Shown: positions 22,671 through 29,700 of the stretch, one piece after another
Position numbering within the stretch: the first letter of the stretch is position 1
Layout of the letters: each line of letters begins with the position of its first letter
Origin: Lingula anatina
Lineage: Eukaryota > Brachiopoda > Lingulata > Lingulida > Lingulidae
Reading direction: 5' to 3'
Length of the DNA stretch: 38,555 bases
Assembly (NCBI RefSeq): GCF_001039355.2
Contig: NW_019773637.1
Span: forward strand, 592,394-630,948
Position numbers and translations under genes: made by a program
Notes under the pieces: generated by a model
Seen by the model: only the letters and a program-made list of their open reading frames with translations
Database searches by the model: none
What the model was told of the DNA's origin: nothing

Positions 22671-23616
22671 GGCCACGCGCGCGCACCGATTTTTGCCCGT
22701 TCTCCAAAAAAAAAAAAAAAAATCCCCCCCCCCCAGCCCCCAACGAAGTCGGTTGTTGCAAACGTCGTTATTGAATTTGCCAGGAAATGAGCTTTCTGCG
22801 CATGCGTATTATCGCCACGTGGAAATGCGGCCGCTTTGCCGTCAAATTCATCTCTAGGATTACTTTCAAATTACACAACAATAAAAGTCATAAAGAGAAC
22901 GGGCGCCGTCGTTTTTGATTGGTATGCCATTGATATTGGGCATGGAGATATCACCTTTTTACAATTGTGCGAAAGGCTGAAAAATTTCGCCCGAAAAATT
23001 TCTGTGACATTCTATACAAAGCAGCACATTAATACCAGGTTTTCTGTAGCGAAAAAAGGGTCAACAAGGGTGTAGAGGTATTTGGTGGGCTGAAGGTCGG
23101 ACAGGCCACCTGACAGTTTGGCTGCCTCGTGTGAGTTGAAGTAGACAAAATGGCATCATCCGAAATGACCTTTAATAGATTTGGTAGTATTAAGCATATC
23201 TTTGCATCATTTTTTAAACATTTCTGTGAAGTGTTCAAAATGCTTTAACATTCTGAGAATACAAATAAAGACACACTCTTTGATTAATATTTGTTTTATT
23301 GATTGCTATACCAACTGAAGGCATGAAATAACCTTAAATAGATTTGGTAATATGAAGTATATATATTCATGACTTTTTTTTTACATTTCTACGAAGTATT
23401 CACAATGCTTTAATATTTTGAGAGCATGGATAAAGACATATTGTTAGTTTGATACGTGTTTCTGTGGTAAAATTTGTGTTTCCAGCTGTGTACTGACAGC
23501 ATTCCTTTACTTAAGCAGTATTTTTTTGGGGGGGCTGTTTTTTTTTTTTTTTCGCCCTCTCGCACCAATTTTGGGGTACCCAGAGGATGTCATCCATAAA
23601 AATAAAAAGTGTGGCC
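22671..23616. mobile_element. 946-bp DNA element inserted in the Penelope-like endonuclease
   Basis: The insertion is bracketed by TAA at 22668-22670 and 23617-23619. Its ends GGCCACGC and GTGTGGCC are inverted repeats of about 8 bp. Three-base TAA/TTA duplication with GC-rich GGCC ends is typical of PIF/Harbinger elements. Next to the ends lie an A17-T-C11 block (22706-22734) and a mirrored G7...T16 block (23528-23552). The inner frame 22836-23075 is unrecognised. A tandem duplication occupies 23162-23452. Confidence 0.6.
23162..23452. repeat. Two-copy tandem repeat inside the insertion
   Basis: Copies 23162-23288 and 23325-23452 share AATAGATTTGGTA, ACATTTCT, GAAGT, TTCA-AATGCTTTAA and TAAAGACA in order, with a spacing of about 163 bases. 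Divergence between them is roughly one in five positions. Confidence 0.8.
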
Positions 23617-23956
23617 TAAAGGAACACAAGAAAGATGTAAAGGAAAATGTAGGTGAGGGAGTTAACACCAGATCCAAATGCTCTATGTCGACAGGAGTTC
23701 TACACAAATCTGCCATCACAGATCATATGTCAGATAACAACCATGTGCCAAAATGGGACAATGTAAAGGTGCTAACCGGTGAAAATGACTACAGCAAGCA
23801 CAAAGTTTTGGAATCGATCTGGATAAGAAGGAAGAAACACACCATGAACAGAGATGAAGGAGCACACAAGCTGTCCCATGTGTATGACGACATTGTCAAA
23901 CCCACCCTGGGGGGAGGGGGCGAGAGGGGCTAACAAGTCATCATCAATACTGAGAT

Positions 23957-23990
23957 AATTACCTGTTCACCTTCACCTGAACAGGTAATT
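23957..23990. repeat. Perfect 13-bp hairpin at the edge of the right inverted repeat
   Basis: AATTACCTGTTCA (23957-23969) pairs with TGAACAGGTAATT (23978-23990) over an 8-base loop. It lies after the retroelement stop codon and overlaps the first seven bases of the right 100-bp arm. The left arm lacks this extension. Confidence 0.85.
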
Positions 23991-24083
23991 CAGTTGTGAC
24001 CAAGTCTGTCAGAGTGAACAGACAAAACAGTCAACAGGTAAATCAAATTTCAGGATCTAGCATATATGAAACCTTTCTGACTA

Positions 24084-24569
24084 TCAAAACTAAGATCCAA
24101 TGAAACTATTTTCAAATTTAAAAATTACTTGTTTATTGTGCAATAAAATGGATTTTCAAATATTAACATCAGTATATTCAAGCCAGATATGTTTAAAATC
24201 TCCATCTGTGTGAAGAGATTGCAACCTTGGGTTGCCTGCTAAAAAACATAACCTACAGTGGTTCCCACTGTTACAGATACTGTACAAAATCAACTATCAA
24301 AGTGTTAACCAGATACGCTCAGGTGCTAACATATTATAGCAGTCCCATATTAACTTTCTGCGTAATATGACGTTACTGCTCGGTACTCACTTTTACTACA
24401 CTAGTATTAAGAAAATATCATCACCTTTACAATTGCGGATATTGTCAGTCTGTTATTTCCCAAACAGCATCCCAAGTCAAGATGATCGGCTAAATTCAAC
24501 TTCAGAGGTTTCTTTGCCATGAAGTGGCTTCTCTGTAAAAAATAACATGCAGTATTTACCATATGTACA
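24084..24569. other. Intergenic, no feature seen
   Basis: AT-rich sequence between two mobile elements. No coding frame, hairpin or repeat pair was noticed. Confidence 0.45.
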
Positions 24570-25114
24570 CACTAGTGGGCTAGATTTGGTCTTAAAGTGC
24601 AATTTAAATTCACAAGTGATCTTAGATCGCATTCACAACGAGTTGTGATCCCAATGTGTCATCCCAATGGAGCCGAGATTTAATGACTATCCCCCCGCAG
24701 GGACGACGTGTGGGGAGGCGTGTGAGAGGCGGAGAGACTATTAAAAGATTAGGCGGTTTTTCTTTCATGTACGACCGCCATATTTAGTCCCCAGGATTTG
24801 TAAAGCCTGGCTCAACTCGTTGTGAATGCTATCTTACATGATCTTAATCATTACAACAGTAAACTTAAAATGGACTGAATCTGCTTTTAAGATCAAAAAT
24901 GATCTACTTCAGTGGTCAAGCAGTTTCCTCCCCTCACAACAGGGGATACCTCCCCTTACAATAGAGGACACCTCTGCTCACAATAGGAGAATGTGTAAGG
25001 GGAGACAACTTAATTGGCTGTCAGACTAGAAATGGTCTTACTCATGTTTTAAGATCATGTAAGACTATTTGTGTTCTTAAATTGCACTTTAAGACCAAAT
25101 CAAGCCCACTAGTG
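24570..25114. mobile_element. 545-bp MITE with CACTA termini
   Basis: CACTAGTGGGC (24570-24580) and GCCCACTAGTG (25104-25114) begin inverted repeats that continue for about 40 bases (GATTTGGTCTTAAAGTGCAA and its complement). TACA flanks both ends (24566-24569 and 25115-25118). CACT-type ends with a 4-bp duplication fit the Chapaev branch of the CMC superfamily. A second palindromic element is nested in the left arm. It lacks transposase coding. Confidence 0.65.
24625..24830. mobile_element. 206-bp MITE nested in the CACTA-ended MITE
   Basis: GCATTCACAACGAGTTG (24629-24645) and CAACTCGTTGTGAATGC (24813-24829) are perfect 17-bp inverted repeats. ATCTTA occurs just outside both ends (24619-24624 and 24831-24836). 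The outer element's right arm (AAGATCATGTAAGA near 25051) matches the sequence resumed after 24830, which shows that this block interrupts an older palindrome. Confidence 0.6.
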
Positions 25115-25535
25115 TACAAAATAAGACTAAAACAATTTGATCCATAGACAAAGAGCACATTCAGAACAGCGGACTAACAGATCCACGGATCAAATATGGC
25201 CACCGACTGAAAAGCTTGATGCTTAATTCCCGATTAGACACTGAAAAGATTCCCTGCAGGGATTATGCAACAAGCATTCAAGTGGGTCAGCCAAATTTCA
25301 TCTTCTCCGTGGGTTGTTTACAGCTCTCAGAATGCGTGGCTTTTTCAGTTCCTATGTTTACTTAGTAATGATCTATGATCTTGAGAAAAAATGAATTAAA
25401 GTTAGCACTAGACTGTTCACTAAACAATGTCTCCTTACTTCAGTGTGTCTGACAATGGCCCAAGTATTGGTATTAGTAAGTTTTCATTAAGTGTTGAAAA
25501 TTTCCTCAATATGAAAAGCAGCACTACGCATATTA

Positions 25536-25751
25536 GACTGCATTCCCACAGATTTTTAGATTGACCTATCCCCCTGGGGAGCCTCACTAGATTGGTGTCA
25601 GCTTAACCGGCGTAAATGTCTGGTTCGCCTACTAAAAGCTGTAAGGGGGTAATTAACTATAGTGCACGCTCGGCTGACAGCAATTTAGCATGAACCCCTA
25701 GGTAGTTAGGTCCATCCAGATGGATCGATCTAAATCTGTGGGAATGCAGTC
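25536..25751. mobile_element. 216-bp PIF/Harbinger-like MITE
   Basis: Inverted termini GACTGCATTCCCACAGATTT and AAATCTGTGGGAATGCAGTC are perfect over 20 bases and extend a little further with a 2-base indel. TTA flanks both ends (25533-25535 and 25752-25754), the usual 3-bp PIF/Harbinger target. No coding capacity. Confidence 0.7.
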
Positions 25752-25754
25752 TTA

Positions 25755-26050
25755 ATCTCTAGCAGGATAGTGACTTCCAAGTATAATGGTGTCACTATTA
25801 CAAGACAAGGTCTCATTAGCCTCATGGATGGTTATAGACTCTCAAGGCATTCTGGTCGCTTAACTTTTGAGTTATATTTTTATTTACAGAGAGCTTTTGG
25901 GTATAATGAAACATATTACTTGAAAGTAATGCAAATAGCACGGTGTATGACTTGAAAGTGAATTATGACTTGAGCAAAAATGTTCATTAGCTTGGTAGTT
26001 GGATCATACATGAGAAATATCGAACACAAGCCGAAATATTTTCATACTGT
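25755..26050. other. Downstream flank of the receptor gene, no gene
   Basis: The open frame at 25770-25955 has no recognisable content. The sequence probably lies beyond the receptor's 3' end, whose polyadenylation site I could not fix. ATTAAA on the minus strand at 26448-26443, about 70 bases past the stop codon, is one candidate signal. Confidence 0.35.
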
Positions 26051-26054
26051 TAGC

Positions 26055-26086
26055 TTATGGCCGACCTGGTCAAAGGCCTTCATCAG
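26055..26086 (-). ncRNA. Degenerate hammerhead-ribozyme-like core
   Basis: On the minus strand the segment reads CTGATGA, then AGGCC, a 12-base loop, GGCC, then ATAA. The CUGAUGA box followed by a self-pairing stem II is the hammerhead pattern. However, the invariant GAAA after stem II is replaced by ATAA, and I cannot place helices I and III with confidence. Such cores occur in Penelope-like and other retroelement repeats. It is probably inactive if it is a hammerhead at all. Confidence 0.25.
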
Positions 26087-26091
26087 ACATT

Positions 26092-26162
26092 AGGGGGAGT
26101 TTCATATTATGCCCTTGTATTAAATTTGACAAAGTACAAGGGCGTAATATGAAACTCCCCCT
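26092..26162. repeat. 28-bp stem hairpin, one mismatch
   Basis: The left arm 26092-26119 and the right arm 26135-26162 pair over 28 bases with a single mismatch (T opposite G) and a 15-base loop. The arms begin AGGGGGAGTTTC and end GAAACTCCCCCT. It lies directly beside the hammerhead-like core. Confidence 0.85.
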
Positions 26163-26519
26163 TCTGTGCAGCACATGACTATGTTAAATGTCAGGAGGAC
26201 AGATGGAGGTTTAAGATTCATTTAGAACATAGTTACCTTTGTCAAGGAATTTATGTTTTTGGTTCTGTCTTTTTATCTGCATGTTAGCAACGTAAATGTT
26301 ACAGACATATTTTCATTCTCCTTTTAAAAACTATCAAAGGTGCTTTAAGTAACAAAAGATTAGATTTTGGAGGTGCTCAGGACTATCAATTGTTATATTG
26401 TGTATTGCAAATATGAGGAAATTGGCAGATATTTTTACTTTGTTTAATTAAAAATGGTACAAAATAATCCAAGTGCAGGGACAGGACATGCAGTGATTTT
26501 TGAAAAAAAACATTACCTT

Positions 26520-26716
26520 TTAACATAAAAAAGGGATGTGAATTAAATTGCTCTGCAACAGCTGATTAGCCGCAGCCTCAATCTGAGGTATCCATAGCAA
26601 CAGGCGACCAAGACGCATTGACCTTTGAGGGTGCTTGATCTCGATGACCTCCTGAAGTATCTGAACAAACTGATCTTGTAAGGCTTGTCTCTCTTCTTCT
26701 GCCTCTTCGCCTTCAG
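26520..26716 (-). CDS. NR6A1: Receptor terminal coding exon: end of the ligand-binding domain
   Basis: The acceptor TTTTTATTTTCCAG is followed by [39 protein letters not shown] and [15 protein letters not shown], then TAA at 26522-26520. The phase joins to the previous exon. The R-x-x-RLLLWIP-x-I block corresponds to helices 10-11. No acidic AF-2 motif follows, so the receptor probably lacks classical coactivator recruitment. Confidence 0.85.
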
Positions 26717-29700
26717 CTGGAAAATAAAAAGCAGATTATAGGTTATCTACATGTCACAAGTGTTTTCCTGTGATCATGATTAAGGGCCAGGAAAAGAAAG
26801 CTGTGAATTACGTTACCTGTTAATAATGGTGGAAGAGTCATAGACAAATATCAAGGATGCAAAAAATTTCTCATCAAATAAACAAATAACCATTGTAGCG
26901 ATTTGGGGTGAGTGCAGAAAAATCACCGACCAGACCAGGAATCGAACCCGGGACCCCTCGCTTACAGGGCGAGTGCTCTTACCTACTGAGCTACCCGGCT
27001 GGTTCTACCTGCCCCTGGCACTACACTCCTCCCCCCAAATGCCGAAAGACGCAAACCCTATCTCGCACAACCGCTGCCACCATTGTATTTATTGACTGAT
27101 TATTTAATCAAATAATTAATAAAATGTTAAAATCGAATGAATATTTTGCAAATTCTGGGAATGATAATGATATCAAACTTTACAGAAATTACACCAAAAG
27201 CAAATTCTCCTGTCATTTCTTGAAAAATAACTTTAAAACCCTTTTTCTTAGGCAAATTACTCATCCCAAATGCCTTTCAATCAAACAATGCTTAATAAAT
27301 GCAGATATCACCTAAAATAATCTTTACAGTATTCATTTCAGAATATGAATTGGACTACTAGTTCATGAACTCGAATCCCTTCAAATCATGACATATTATG
27401 ATGTACTGGTAGATTCAAAACAGGAAGCCATAATTTGTTAAAATCTATGCTGATAATTAAGAGATAAGTTTGGAACACGCTGTACAGAGAAAGATGGAGA
27501 AACAAATTGCTTTTTGTATATTGATCTTATTCCTCTTAATGAAGTCAGCTTTCAAAGCAATTCCAACCACAATGCAGGGCTTAGGGATGAAAGGAGTAAA
27601 GATTTGTTTGCTGCGCTTACCTAGATTGAGCAGAAGAACCAGTTTTAGGCAGACATATTCCTCAAGGGTTGGCGCCAGCTTACAAAGGGCCTGCATCACC
27701 TGCGCGACACGGTCCACTGTGTCTCCGGCCTCGGCACGAATCTCACTCTGGGTAACTGTTCGCAGAAAGGCACAGCTCAGCATCTGCTGAATTTTGTGCA
27801 TGCAAACCTCATGTAGATGGCGCTGATGATTGGATGATGAGTTTCCCTGATGTAAAACAACAGCCTCACATCCACTTGAGTTGGACTTCCCATCTTTGCC
27901 ACCACCACTGTTGCTACTGTCTAGTTTCCAACAATGGTGGGCACAGAGAGAGAGCAACAGGACGTGATGCCATTTCTCCTTAGTCAGATTCACCAGTGCT
28001 TGCTTCTGGAACTGCAGTTTGTTAAACCAACACATCAGGTTGTTCTGGTACTCTTTGCTGCGATCATTCAGCATGATCTGGCCCGAGTCTCCAGGTGCAA
28101 GGTTGGAACAGTAAATGGACATGAGCTCGCCATGATTGTCTATGTTGACTAATAACTGAAGCATGTGAAATGCTGACAAGATTGGGTTGACAAGGAGAGT
28201 GTTGGGACTCTGTACAGTCAACCAGCGTGCATCTTGACTGGATGACTGGGCTACAGCACCTTCGCTCGGCACCTTGCGAGTGGCTGGGGGTAGTGCTGGG
28301 ACGAGGAATCCATTATGCTTGGAAAGAGTAGATAGTTGCTGGACGGATGATTGGTATCGCTTCGCAACTTTTGTTTCTTTTTTCTTTGTCTTTCTTTTTA
28401 TCTGATTTAAAATTAAGATCAAGAGATCACTGATACAATGGTCCTGTATGAGCTGAGGCTTGTTTTAAAAAAACATATTTTTTTCAAGACTGGAAGACTC
28501 ATTGGTTTACTATCTCAAACTTCTATCTTTCATCTTACTTGCAATAAACTTGCATTTAAACCACCATTAAATATAACCATGATTAAATAATAATTACTTC
28601 AAGCCCCTTATCAATTTAGCTACTCGCATGATTTCACACACACGCACTCACACACATGCACACATCATGACTGTATTTCAGGCACGTTACCTTATAAAGA
28701 TCATACACTGGTCCTGTTGTTCTGCCGCCTGGCATCCTGTCCTCACGAACAGCTACATCAAAAAATTTTCTTTAATGATTAATAGATTCAATTATGATTG
28801 CAGCATATCCTGGCCCTTATGTGAGAAACTAAAAGGTCACAGGAAATTTGCATGTCTTTGCTAGGAAAAATATCTGTAAGAAATGGCTATCAAAATTATC
28901 AAGTCATAAAAAAGCACTGTTGTTTTCAGATCTTCAAATTTTGACTTTAAAATTAGTTTAAAATGAAAAATATCATCTAGCCTTTTTTTCAATCCTTGGA
29001 ACCTCTGTAGAGATCCCCATTGTACCTTTATGTTAGGGTTATAAACATTATCCATTAGTTATTTTTTGTAAAATGGCCCAAATATTCTCAACACAGTAGA
29101 CCACTAAATAAATTAATCTTCGCTCAATTAAGCTATCTAAATAGTAGAAAAATTTTATCCATCATATTTACAGGTAGAACTCTCTGTGTTTAAAGCCAAT
29201 TTTGTCATACTTTACATTAAATAGCTGGGGTTTGCTACCTAAAAGAGTAATGAATGTTTAACCAAGGGTATTTTAAAAGTAAGCTGAGACTGTACACATA
29301 CAAAAACTACCAATATGAGTAAATATTAAAAAACAACAACATATCTTAACATTGCCTCATCTAATTTATTCCACATTTTCAGAAAGGTTGCTTGAATAAA
29401 GTGAATTTCAGCTACTGATTGTGTAAAATCAATTATTTTCAATGATATTTAAAGTTCACTATCTAATGATTAATTTTCTATTGTTATCTTACCTGCTACA
29501 ACCATTCCCTGCTGAAGACATTTCTTAAAGCGACAATACTGGCATTTATTTCTCTCCAGTTTATTAACATCACAGTGGCCTTGGCTTATACAATAGTAGA
29601 TGCGACGATTTTGGACTGTGCGTTTGAAAAACCCTTTACACCTGAAAACAAGTACAAATAGAGTATGACAGTGGTGATACGGCCAACAAGCAAGATTAGC

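Larger units (their letters stand above)
22552..23933 (+). pseudogene. GIY-YIG endonuclease domain of the Penelope-like element, interrupted
   Basis: The first half (up to 22670) reads KKCGVVYHIGCGSC and DRVYVGETGKLETRL, the GIY (here VVY) and YVG (for YIG) motifs with the Cys pair typical of Penelope-like elements. The second half (23617-23933) reads KEHKKDVKE, AITDHMSDNNH, WDNVKVL, LESIWIRRKK, MNRDEG and LSHVYDD, the remaining conserved blocks. They are separated by a 946-bp insertion. Leaving out the insertion and one TAA copy brings the two halves into the same frame at the R-L-K-E-H motif. Confidence 0.75.
21943..24083 (+). mobile_element. Penelope-like retroelement fragment flanked by 100-bp inverted repeats
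   Basis: The left arm 21943-22042 and the right arm 23984-24083 are inverted copies differing at only two of 100 positions. Between them lie the C-terminal part of a Penelope-like reverse transcriptase (22048-22569) and a GIY-YIG endonuclease split by another insertion (22671-23616). Penelope-like elements are known for terminal repeats that may be direct or inverted and for a GIY-YIG domain after the RT. The RT palm with its catalytic aspartates is absent: the coding sequence begins directly beside the left arm. The element cannot be autonomous. Confidence 0.75.

Noticed and set aside
22836-23075. 79-codon frame inside the element nested in the Penelope-like copy
   Set aside because: No recognisable domain and no context for expression; reported only as part of the mobile element.
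26560-26640. LxxLL coactivator motif (LGRLL) in the last receptor exon
   Set aside because: It sits in the RLLLWIP helix 10-11 block that is structural in nuclear-receptor ligand-binding domains, not a free NR box.
26908-27099. Small protein reading [21 protein letters not shown]
   Set aside because: This is the known artefactual translation of the antisense strand of a tRNA-derived SINE.
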